Source: Promethearchaeota archaeon
GTDB lineage: Archaea > Asgardarchaeota > Lokiarchaeia > Sigynarchaeales > SOKP01
NCBI GenBank assembly: GCA_019057975.1
Contig: JAHLWJ010000050.1
Coordinates: forward strand, 1 to 19,547
Reading direction: 5' to 3'
DNA length: 19,547 nucleotides
The translations under genes were made by a program, and so were the position numbers. Shown here piece after piece: positions 6,443-13,079 of the stretch. Position 1 is the first letter of the stretch. Each line of letters begins with the position of its first letter. Below the pieces are notes generated by a model. The model had not been told where the DNA came from. It searched no databases and saw nothing but the letters and a program-made list of their open reading frames with translations.

Positions 6443-7246
6443 ATGTCAGTTGAAGGCAAATTCTTGTTAGACCTCAGAGCTAAAGTTAATGATCTGGAAA
6501 AACAGCTGTCCGAAACAAAAAATGAATTATCTCAAACACAAGATAAATTCGCCAATACTCAAAATGAACTTGCTGATACTATGAGTACTCTTGATGACAC
6601 TAAAAGTACTCTTGATGACACTCAGAATACGCTTGAAAAGACAATTGGAGAAGGTCAAAGGAAAGATCAAACCATCGAAGCTCTAACAGCGGAAAAAGAG
6701 GCTTTAAAAAACGACTTAGAAGAACATAAATCAAGCCTAAGTACTTCAGAAGAAAGAATAGCAACTTTAACTCCTGAATTAGAAACTTCAACACAAAAAG
6801 CAGCAGATCTAGAAGCTCAATTAAATGAAGCAAATAGTACAATCAGTAATCTAAAGTCAGAAAATGAAGATTTAAACTCCAAACTTACCGCATCTCAAAG
6901 TGAATTTGATCAGTTAAACTCACAACTTAGTGAATTAAATAATACATTATTACAAAGAGATACTAAAATCCAAGAATTAAGTGATGCTTTTGCTGAAAAA
7001 GAACAAGCACTAGAGTCTACAACTGCTCACCTCACTGAAGTTGAAACTGAATTAGATGAGCTAAAACCCCCAGATATTGGTGCGGGTGGTTTCGCTACCG
7101 ATGAGAGGATTACCTGCCCTATGTGTGGTTCTGTCGGACACAATATAAAAACTGTCGAAGATAAAGCCAAAGTCTTAAGCTACGTCGGACATATCCCGAT
7201 GTACGCGAAAAAGCATGTATGCAAAAAATGTGGATATGAATTCTAG
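6443..7246 (+). CDS. Long coiled-coil protein with C-terminal zinc ribbon
   Basis: A 267-residue protein from the first ATG, or about 282 if translation starts at ATT 6398. Residues 5-207 are one near-continuous heptad-repeat coiled coil rich in Glu, Lys, Gln, Ser, Leu and Thr, without proline until residues 209-210. It contains a perfect seven-residue repeat STLDDT(K/Q). A glycine-containing hinge (GAGG) leads to a zinc ribbon: CPMCG (225-229), possibly H233, and CKKCGYEF (260-267), where C225/C228/C260/C263 would bind one zinc. The rod-plus-zinc-head layout suggests a scaffold, tether or nucleic-acid/protein-binding rod, perhaps a dimer; no enzymatic motif is present. I do not recognise a named family. 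Divergent from the acyltransferase operon. Confidence 0.75.
   Translation: MSVEGKFLLDLRAKVNDLEKQLSETKNELSQTQDKFANTQNELADTMSTLDDTKSTLDDTQNTLEKTIGEGQRKDQTIEALTAEKEALKNDLEEHKSSLSTSEERIATLTPELETSTQKAADLEAQLNEANSTISNLKSENEDLNSKLTASQSEFDQLNSQLSELNNTLLQRDTKIQELSDAFAEKEQALESTTAHLTEVETELDELKPPDIGAGGFATDERITCPMCGSVGHNIKTVEDKAKVLSYVGHIPMYAKKHVCKKCGYEF
6584..6625 (+). repeat. Two 21-base direct repeats inside the coiled-coil gene
   Basis: The unit AGTACTCTTGATGACACT plus three bases occurs at 6584-6604 and 6605-6625 with no difference over the first 18 bases. It encodes STLDDTK and STLDDTQ, one heptad each, so the rod has grown by whole heptads. Confidence 0.85.
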
Positions 7247-7313
7247 GCGGGGAATCAAGTCTAAAGTGAAGGAACTTAACTAGAGCACCAATTTGGCAGA
7301 GTAAACTAACATA

Positions 7314-7321
7314 TTTTTTTT
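7314..7321 (+). terminator. T-run terminator after the coiled-coil gene
   Basis: A run of eight T, 68 bases after the stop codon on the plus strand and without an obvious stem, as archaeal terminators often are. Confidence 0.4.
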
Positions 7322-7390
7322 ATACTTTCCTTTTTATTTACTATTTGTATAAATCTTAAATTTGATATTGCCAAAATTAGTTAATTTCTC

Positions 7391-7495
7391 TTATTCTTGT
7401 CTAAACCATTCTTCACTCATTTTTGGCATAATTACCCTCCTATTCCTTTCGCGATGTGTTGTTGGTCGTGATATCCACGATCTCGCTATACTTTT
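7391..7495 (-). pseudogene. Short gene remnant, possibly phage terminase large subunit
   Basis: The 361-base gap at 7247-7607 holds an open minus-strand stretch of 34 codons (7391-7495, bounded by TAA codons). It reads ...IARSWISRPTTHRERNRR, then VIMPKMSEEWFRQE and stop. The ending resembles the terminase ATPase segment where a Trp and a P-x-x-E-like region are followed by a x-x-x-WFRQEY motif; here the codon after E is TAA, one base from TAT (Tyr). This is a resemblance by eye over a short stretch. A second reading is a 12-codon mini-ORF: ATG at 7427-7429 has a strong GGAGGG five bases upstream (7435-7440) and would make MPKMSEEWFRQE. A small hairpin (TCGTG/CACGA, 7466-7480) lies within. The rest of the gap shows only a T-run and AT-rich promoter sequence for the next gene. 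Confidence 0.35.
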
Positions 7496-7607
7496 TTACT
7501 AAACTTATTTCATACTGAACTATTTAGCAGAACCTAATTAAAGAAAAACAAAATATAGTATTATAAATTTTAATATAATGTAATAACAAAAAGGATATTC
7601 GAAAAAT

Positions 7608-8492
7608 ATGAAAGATTTTAAGGATAAAGTGGCAGTTATAACTGGTGCGGCAAGCGGAATTGGTCTCGGTATAGCCAGGAGAGCTGCAAAAGAGGGTATG
7701 AAAATTGTAGTGGCTGATATTGAAAAAGATGCTCTAAATCAAACCGAAGAAGAATTAAAGTCATCAGGAACAGACGTAATATCTGTATTGATTGATGTTT
7801 CAAAAGTCGAAAATATTGAAAAGTTAGCCCAAAAGACAATCGATGCGTTTGGAGAAGTCCATTTATTATGTAATAATGCTGGGGTCGCCGCTCCAGGGGT
7901 TCTTTGGGAGTGTATTTTATCTGACTGGAATTGGGTTATAGGAGTAAATTTATGGGGTGTGATTCATGGGATTCGGACTTTTATTCCTATAATGCTTCAG
8001 CAAGATAATGAATGTCATATTGTTAATACTTCATCCATGGCAGGATTAATGTCTGGAGATGCTGGAAATGGAATTTATAGTATCACTAAACAAGGAGTAG
8101 TTGCTCTTTCAGAGAGTCTGCGAACGGGTTTTACACAAATGGGATCTAAAATCGGTGTTTCTGTGCTTTGCCCGGGGATTGTAAACACCAGAATTACCGA
8201 TAGCGAAAGAAATCGTCCAGCAGAATTTCGTGGTTCAGATTATATGCCATCCTTCGATAGAATTATAAAAAATCATCCTGATCTTGAACAAGCAGTCAAA
8301 CAAGCTCCAAAAATATGGGAAGCAGGCACTTCACCCGATCAATCAGGCGATGTTGTATTTGAGGCAATCAAGAAAGATATATTTTATATTTTTACAGAAA
8401 CCGGACTAAGTTGGGAGAGTGGTATGAAAATTCGATTCGATGGAATTTGGGAGGATTATAATCAAATTAAATCCATAATAAAGGATTTATGA
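7608..8492 (+). CDS. Short-chain dehydrogenase/reductase (classical SDR)
   Basis: A 294-residue NAD(P)-dependent oxidoreductase with a Rossmann fold. Seen: cofactor motif TGAASGIG (12-19), acidic D37 at the end of the second strand (ADIE), which favours NAD(H) over NADP(H), NNAG (89-92), and the catalytic tetrad N114, S142 or S143, Y157 and K161 (YSITK). PG then V and T follow (CPGIVNT). The region after 200 is longer than in the shortest SDRs and would shape the substrate pocket. The substrate cannot be named. The next intact gene on the same strand is a class III aminotransferase, but 312 bases and a dead fragment lie between. TATA-like AATATAATG sits at 7570-7578, giving a short leader; AAAGGAT at 7590-7596 could be a weak Shine-Dalgarno. 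Confidence 0.9.
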   Translation: MKDFKDKVAVITGAASGIGLGIARRAAKEGMKIVVADIEKDALNQTEEELKSSGTDVISVLIDVSKVENIEKLAQKTIDAFGEVHLLCNNAGVAAPGVLWECILSDWNWVIGVNLWGVIHGIRTFIPIMLQQDNECHIVNTSSMAGLMSGDAGNGIYSITKQGVVALSESLRTGFTQMGSKIGVSVLCPGIVNTRITDSERNRPAEFRGSDYMPSFDRIIKNHPDLEQAVKQAPKIWEAGTSPDQSGDVVFEAIKKDIFYIFTETGLSWESGMKIRFDGIWEDYNQIKSIIKDL

Positions 8493-8532
8493 AAAGATCG
8501 GGTTTAATCTTTCAAAGGTCTCTTAATGACTA

Positions 8533-8540
8533 TTTTTTTT
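8533..8540 (+). terminator. T-run after the dehydrogenase gene
   Basis: A run of eight T about 40 bases after the stop. A weak six-base stem (AAAGAT/ATCTTT, 8493-8512) lies just after the stop codon. Confidence 0.4.
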
Positions 8541-8573
8541 CTTTATATATAATTATTTTAAGAGGGTTTGGCT

Positions 8574-8748
8574 CTATGGACCTTCTCCACTTCCTTTAAA
8601 GGACTTTTCAGTTTTATCCTTACCTAAAACCAAATTATAGGCTTTTTTAACCGTTTTTTGAGCCTTATCCAACGATTGTATGATGAATTTCCTTAAAAGC
8701 CTTATGTATAAATGGTTGGTTAGCTGTTCTTATGGCTTTTAAATTTTC
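8574..8748 (-). pseudogene. Frameshifted C-terminal remnant of an unknown gene
   Basis: The 312-base gap 8493-8804 holds minus-strand coding-like sequence in two frames that join end to end. From 8748 down to about 8677 one frame reads ENLKAIRTANQPFIHKAFKE then IHHT. From about 8681 down to the TAG at 8574-8576 another frame reads IQSLDKAQKTVKKAYNLV then LGKDKTEKSFKGSGEGP. Both parts are Lys-rich, helical and low in the Leu/Ile noise seen in random AT-rich frames, and the break lies near 8677-8685. I do not recognise the family. The start is missing: an in-frame stop TGA lies at 8749-8751, and beyond it comes the promoter of the aminotransferase gene. The remnant is probably an old insertion or a decayed host gene. 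Confidence 0.45.
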
Positions 8749-8772
8749 TCAACTCAATTTGAAATTCAAAAT

Positions 8773-8782
8773 TTTAAAATAT
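8773..8782 (+). promoter_or_regulatory. TATA-like promoter of the aminotransferase gene
   Basis: TTTAAAATAT lies 23-32 bases before the ATG at 8805. With the usual archaeal TATA-to-start distance the transcript would begin at or next to the start codon, so the mRNA is probably leaderless. No Shine-Dalgarno is present. Confidence 0.4.
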
Positions 8783-8804
8783 TTTACCAGTATTTATTAA
8801 CAAT

Positions 8805-10115
8805 ATGAATAATAATCCTAAGAAGAAATTCATTGGTACTTTACCTCAAAAAGAATTACTAAAACTATATTCTAAGCATGTAAATGGACCCAAAGTTCGC
8901 TTTTTCAAAAGTCTTGGTTTAGGAGTTATTCCCGGGGAAAGGGAAGGCGTCAAAATGCGAACATTGGAGGGTCCGAGACCTGGTGAACCTCCTTTAGAAA
9001 TGTTTAATTGTCGTACTTCTGGAGGAGTGTATAATTTAGGGCACCGAAATCCAAGAATTATTCAGATGTTTAAAGATGCTTTAGATGGGGGGTTAGATAT
9101 AGGTGATCATATTCTATTATCCGAACAAAGAGCCCTATTAGGAAAAAAACTTGCGGATTTAATGCCCGGAGATATAAGTAAAACCACTTTCGGTGTAGCA
9201 GGAGGAGAGGTAATAGATTGCGCAATTAAATTTTCGAGAGCATACACAAAGCGTAAAGGATGCGTTTCTGCTATAGGTGGTTATCATGGTCATACTGGGT
9301 TTGCATTAGCAACAGGAGATCCAGAATTTAGAGATATTTTTCTCTGGGATCTTCCCGGATATAATCAAATTCCATTTGGGGATATTGATGCTATGAGAAA
9401 AGCCGTAACTGATGATATTGCATGCGTTATATTAGAAACTATTCCCGCTACTGCAGGTTTATTGATTGCCTCTGAAGGATATTTCCCCGAAGTAAGAGAA
9501 ATTTGTGATGAAAAGGGCACAATGATGATTATAGATGAAGTACAAGCAGGTCTTGGTAGAACTGGAGAATTATGGGCAATATATGGAGGACTGTATCCAA
9601 ACGAAAAAGTAGTGCCAGACTTTATGGTATTGGGAAAGGGTATGACTGCTGGAATTTATCCATTATCTACATGTAGTTATAAACCATTTATCGAAAAAGC
9701 TGTCTATAAAGATGATCCATTTATTCATATTTCTACTACTGGTGGTTCTGATATTGGATGTGCTATCACACTAGAAATGTTAAATATCCAATCAGATCAA
9801 AAATTCTTAAATCATGTCAAGGAAATGGGAACGGTTTTCAAGAAAGGATTAGAAGAAATAAAAGTGGAATTTCCTGATTTAATAAAAGAGGTTAGAGGAA
9901 GAGGTCTTATGTGGGGTGTCGAATTCCATACCGAAACTGATAGCCAATTAGCTATGTTATCTATTATAAAAGAAGGGGTATTGCTTGATTATTGCAATAA
10001 TAAAAAAGATACTCTTAAAATTCTGCCACCTTTAATTGTTCAAAAACCCGATCTTGATGGAATTTTAGCAAAGATTCGCATTGGAGTTGGTAAATTAAAA
10101 AATATTAAAAAATAA
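8805..10115 (+). CDS. Class III PLP-dependent aminotransferase
   Basis: A 436-residue enzyme of aminotransferase class III (the group with GSA aminomutase, ornithine and 4-aminobutyrate aminotransferases). Seen: YNLGHRNPRI (76-85), GGEVIDCAIKFSRAYT (133-148, the phosphate-binding region), GGYHGHTG (158-165), MIIDEVQAGLGRTG (241-254) with PLP-contacting D244 and Q247, and FMVLGKGMTAGIYP (273-286), where K278 is the expected Schiff-base lysine. GGSDIGCA replaces the usual NPVACA. The catalytic machinery looks complete; the amino donor and product are not readable. Neighbours: the SDR upstream could supply a keto or aldehyde substrate, and the symporter gene downstream is convergent with a 20-base gap. 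Confidence 0.9.
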   Translation: MNNNPKKKFIGTLPQKELLKLYSKHVNGPKVRFFKSLGLGVIPGEREGVKMRTLEGPRPGEPPLEMFNCRTSGGVYNLGHRNPRIIQMFKDALDGGLDIGDHILLSEQRALLGKKLADLMPGDISKTTFGVAGGEVIDCAIKFSRAYTKRKGCVSAIGGYHGHTGFALATGDPEFRDIFLWDLPGYNQIPFGDIDAMRKAVTDDIACVILETIPATAGLLIASEGYFPEVREICDEKGTMMIIDEVQAGLGRTGELWAIYGGLYPNEKVVPDFMVLGKGMTAGIYPLSTCSYKPFIEKAVYKDDPFIHISTTGGSDIGCAITLEMLNIQSDQKFLNHVKEMGTVFKKGLEEIKVEFPDLIKEVRGRGLMWGVEFHTETDSQLAMLSIIKEGVLLDYCNNKKDTLKILPPLIVQKPDLDGILAKIRIGVGKLKNIKK

Positions 10116-10135
10116 AAATTTAATATAGATTAAGT

Positions 10136-11557
10136 TTATACTTTTAATTTCTTTTGTTCATGGATTTTTGCTACATCTTGTTTAACTTGCTTTAACTTGT
10201 CCCCATGTAAAGGATACTTATAAATAGCTAAAATTGCAATCACCAGAGCTATTGCGGGATACACAAACATTAATAATCGAAGACCAAGTTGTACTTCTGG
10301 AGTTATTGTACCAATATGTTTATAGTCAGCAATAATAAACATTGGACCAATACTTAGAAATACGATAATAATTGCTAATCGTAAGAAAAACGCATTTACC
10401 CCATAATATGCTGCTTCCCTACGTATTCCTGTATTAACCTCATCCTCATCAATAATATCACTTACAACTAAATCGATTATATAGAAAGATCCTGATAACC
10501 CGAGGCCAATAAAAAAGAATACTATAATTGCGAGTATATCCATATTTGGTCCTAGAAACATCAACGGAAATAACGTTATGATCCAAGATGTCATTGAAAT
10601 CATCCATGCTTTTCTATTACCAATTCTTCTAACTACAGGTTTCCATACAAATGTTATAAATATCACTGAGGATAAAAATGCAGCACCCATGAGAAGTGAA
10701 ATCATCAAAGCATCATCCATCCCCAATACTGCTTTTGCATAAAGAGGTATTAAGGTTGGTAGTATTCCGTACACAAACCAATTTGCGATTTCCGCAGGAA
10801 TATACCACATGAAAGATTTACTTTTTATGCACATCTTGATTGAGTTGGAAAAGCTAGGTGCCATTTTATAGTCTTCCTTGAATTCTTTTTTTTCTCTTGG
10901 CGTAAATTTAACGAAAATTAACCCCACAATAATAATGATTATCATAGCAACGATCCCGAATAACTGATATTCTCCCAAAGCTTTATCTGCATCTATGGGG
11001 TCAGGTGTGTAGTCTTCAATAAACAAACCAGGTAAAACAAATGCAATTATTAGGCCTAAGATGAGAAATGCTTGTCTTACATTGTTAGCTTTGGTTCTTT
11101 CATTTTCAGAGATGAAAGTTTCTGGGAATAACGATGTGGCGTTAAGACTGAACATAGTATAGAAGAATTCGAATACGATAATAATTATCATAAAATAAAT
11201 AAAATTACCAATCTGATTGTCTACTCCAATCTGCATTATTGGCGTAAACAAAAGAAATATAGTTATCCCGAGAGGAACTATTGCAATCATAATATAAGGG
11301 AGGCGACGTCCAAATCTTGTGTGTGTTCTATCTGATAAATAACCAAGCATAGGATCATTTAAGCTGTTCCAAACAGCCCATATTATAAATCCTATTGTAA
11401 TTAAAGTAATACTGAGTTGAACCACAGCAAAATAGAATGTAAATACTAAAAATGTAAATGTTTGGTATGCAGCTTGATCGGCTATTTGTCCAGTAGAATA
11501 TCGAGCAGCTTTTTTAAAAGAAAAACTCTCCTCTAATTCTTTTTTTATTTCATTCAT
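10136..11557 (-). CDS. GPH-family sugar:cation symporter (MFS fold)
   Basis: A 473-residue integral membrane protein with about 12 hydrophobic segments. Between the second and third segments it carries NDPMLGYLSDRTHTRFGRRL (67-86), the signature of the glycoside-pentoside-hexuronide (MelB-like) family: NDP, then G..(S/A)D(R/K)T, then R-x-G-R-R-x-P. The central loop (about 219-240) is charged (FTPREKKEFKEDYK), and SDIIDEDE(V) (369-376) follows a late transmembrane segment as in other GPH members. It should carry a sugar or glycoside into the cell with Na+ or H+. The LacZ-type enzyme 3.9 kb away on the same strand makes a galactoside a reasonable guess, but they are not one operon. ATG start with no strong Shine-Dalgarno. 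Confidence 0.86.
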   Translation of the reverse strand: MNEIKKELEESFSFKKAARYSTGQIADQAAYQTFTFLVFTFYFAVVQLSITLITIGFIIWAVWNSLNDPMLGYLSDRTHTRFGRRLPYIMIAIVPLGITIFLLFTPIMQIGVDNQIGNFIYFMIIIIVFEFFYTMFSLNATSLFPETFISENERTKANNVRQAFLILGLIIAFVLPGLFIEDYTPDPIDADKALGEYQLFGIVAMIIIIIVGLIFVKFTPREKKEFKEDYKMAPSFSNSIKMCIKSKSFMWYIPAEIANWFVYGILPTLIPLYAKAVLGMDDALMISLLMGAAFLSSVIFITFVWKPVVRRIGNRKAWMISMTSWIITLFPLMFLGPNMDILAIIVFFFIGLGLSGSFYIIDLVVSDIIDEDEVNTGIRREAAYYGVNAFFLRLAIIIVFLSIGPMFIIADYKHIGTITPEVQLGLRLLMFVYPAIALVIAILAIYKYPLHGDKLKQVKQDVAKIHEQKKLKV

Positions 11558-11678
11558 TGTTATTTTTTAAGAATATTTATGTTGATATTATATCTCTTTC
11601 CTTACTAATAAAATTATAATTTTGGTACCAATAAAATCATTAAAACTATAAATATACTTGATATAATATCAAATTAGA

Positions 11679-11947
11679 GTGGAAATCTTTTATAAGAATT
11701 AGATTTCAAATTTTTATACTGATGATATTGACTTTCATGAAGTAAGTAAATTTAAGGATGCAAAAATATTAGTTGAAAAAATATTTGATTTTGTGCCAGA
11801 ACGCTTGCAAAAAGCCTAATTCTAATCAATATCGATTTCTCAGAATTTTTCCAGTTTTTTAATAATCCAGGTATCGCCAATTCATATAGACATAACTTTA
11901 AATATCCAAGTATCTGTTTAATTCTAGCGGAACAATTCAAATATTAA
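11679..11947 (+). pseudogene. Small broken gene (one in-frame TAG, one frameshift at an A-run)
   Basis: The 423-base gap 11558-11980 holds plus-strand coding-like sequence of about 88 codons. From GTG 11679 it reads VEIFYKN, then TAG (11700-11702), then ISNFYTDDIDFHEVSKF and on through KILVEKIFDFVPERLQK. At the run AAAAA (11809-11813) the frame must gain one A to continue as SLILINIDFSEFFQFFNN ... YRHNFKYPSICLILAEQFKY and stop (11945-11947). The residues on both sides form good amphipathic alpha/beta patterns, so this was a gene. A sequencing slip in the A-run could explain the shift but not the TAG. I do not recognise the family. The first 120 bases of the gap are AT-rich promoter sequence for the symporter. 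Confidence 0.5.
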
Positions 11948-11965
11948 TATTCCATTAAAAAAAGA

Positions 11966-11973
11966 GAGGGTGA
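11966..11973 (+). promoter_or_regulatory. Shine-Dalgarno that sets a TTG start
   Basis: GAGGGTGA is the strongest ribosome-binding site noted on the plus strand and places the start of GTPase B at TTG 11981 with a seven-base spacer. Confidence 0.6.
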
Positions 11974-11980
11974 AATTTAT

Positions 11981-12946
11981 TTGGAAGATTCAATTTTGTT
12001 CTACCATGAAGAAGTACAGCCTAAAGAAAAAACTTACAAAATATTGTTTACAGGATTGGATGGAGCAGGTAAAACAAGCATAATATTAGCTCTACAGAGA
12101 GAATTCTCAAAAATTGCTGTAATTGAACCAACTAGAGGTGCCCGTAGGACATCCTTTACATTATTAGGAAGAGACGTAACTGAGTGGGATTTAGGCGGTC
12201 AAAAGAGTTATCTCATTTCTTATTTAAAAAACCCCGGTAAATTTTTTGACGACACAGAAATCGCAATTTATGTTATAGATATATTAGATTCTTCACGAAT
12301 AATCGAATCTTTAAGTTATTTATATGATGTAATTGAGAAATTTGAAGAACTGAAAATTGAGCCACCTATTAATATTTTTTTTCATAAATGCGATCCTAAA
12401 ATAATACATAGTATAGAAAAAGAAATAGAAAAGCAAATTGACGAATTAAAGAAAGAAATAATTGAAACAGCGAATTATGAGAAAATACATTTTTTCTGTA
12501 CTTCGATATATGATCCCTATACAATTATTAGTTCAATGTCTCAGATTTTATTAGAATTATATCCAAAATCACAGTTAATACAAAAAACTATTGAAGAATT
12601 TGCGAAAAAATTAGATTGTGAAGGTTTAATTATAATCGATAAAAACTCGATCATTTTAGGATCTTGCTTCAAAGATGATGAATCAAAAAAATCCTTGAGT
12701 AGTACTATCGGATATTTCTTAAGTATTAATGATGTATTTGAGGATATGGAGTTGGAACAGCAAGAAGATCAAATAATTATTCGAAAATCGGGAAAATTCT
12801 TCTTGTTCAAGCCGATACTTCTCCAAGATATTGATTTACCATATTATATGCTTGTTTTGAAAAAACAAAATCCGTTTGATATATATTTTATAAATAAAGA
12901 TTTTACCGCATTTGTAAACATTTTCAAGGATATTATACAAAGTTAA
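11981..12946 (+). CDS. Arf/Rag-like small GTPase with C-terminal roadblock/longin-like extension (GTPase B)
   Basis: A 321-residue paralog of GTPase A. A 20-residue N-terminal lead precedes the G domain: G1 GLDGAGKT (25-32), switch I T51 in EPTRGARRT, G3 DLGGQ (70-74), G4 HKCD (135-138), G5 CTS (173-175). The stretch YLKNPGKFF after G3 matches YLKHPEKFL of GTPase A, and both read PTR in switch I. Residues 195-321 form a separate alpha/beta domain (CEGLIIIDKNSIILGSCF, later KFFLFKPILL and YYMLVLKK) that resembles the roadblock/longin region of Rag/Gtr proteins; this is inferred from pattern. The start is TTG, chosen because GAGGGTGA (11966-11973) lies seven bases upstream. A T-run at 12955-12963 follows the stop. 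Confidence 0.88.
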   Translation: MEDSILFYHEEVQPKEKTYKILFTGLDGAGKTSIILALQREFSKIAVIEPTRGARRTSFTLLGRDVTEWDLGGQKSYLISYLKNPGKFFDDTEIAIYVIDILDSSRIIESLSYLYDVIEKFEELKIEPPINIFFHKCDPKIIHSIEKEIEKQIDELKKEIIETANYEKIHFFCTSIYDPYTIISSMSQILLELYPKSQLIQKTIEEFAKKLDCEGLIIIDKNSIILGSCFKDDESKKSLSSTIGYFLSINDVFEDMELEQQEDQIIIRKSGKFFLFKPILLQDIDLPYYMLVLKKQNPFDIYFINKDFTAFVNIFKDIIQS

Positions 12947-12954
12947 TAATTACC

Positions 12955-12963
12955 TTTTTTTTT
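12955..12963 (+). terminator. T-run terminator after GTPase B
   Basis: Nine T residues begin nine bases after the stop codon, without a stem. Confidence 0.45.
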
Positions 12964-13038
12964 ATTATTTATTTTTATACTCATTTTATATCGAAATTCT
13001 AATTTAGGGCAAAAATAAATATGACTTAAATCTATAAC

Positions 13039-13046
13039 TTATATAC
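13039..13046 (+). promoter_or_regulatory. TATA box of the acyl-CoA synthetase gene
   Basis: TTATATAC lies 34-41 bases before ATG 13080 and is a good match to the archaeal TATA box. It would place the transcript start near 13070 with a leader of about ten bases, which favours ATG 13080 over TTG 13071. Confidence 0.45.
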
Positions 13047-13079
13047 GTTAAAAGAAGCCACTATTAAATATTGTTTAAA

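Noticed and set aside
6600..6842. 80-codon minus-strand frame inside the coiled-coil gene
   Set aside because: It is antisense to heptad repeats, which gives long Leu-rich open frames by codon bias; no start signals.
7466..7480. Hairpin TCGTG/CACGA as a riboswitch or terminator
   Set aside because: Five base pairs only, far from a gene end, and it lies within the possible terminase remnant.
11700..11702. TAG as pyrrolysine in a functional gene
   Set aside because: The same frame also needs a shift at the A-run, so simple decay explains both; no pyrrolysine genes are in the window.
11752..11940. 62-codon minus-strand open frame in the gap before GTPase B
   Set aside because: It is antisense to the broken plus-strand gene, whose translation looks far more protein-like; the minus frame lacks a ribosome site and promoter.
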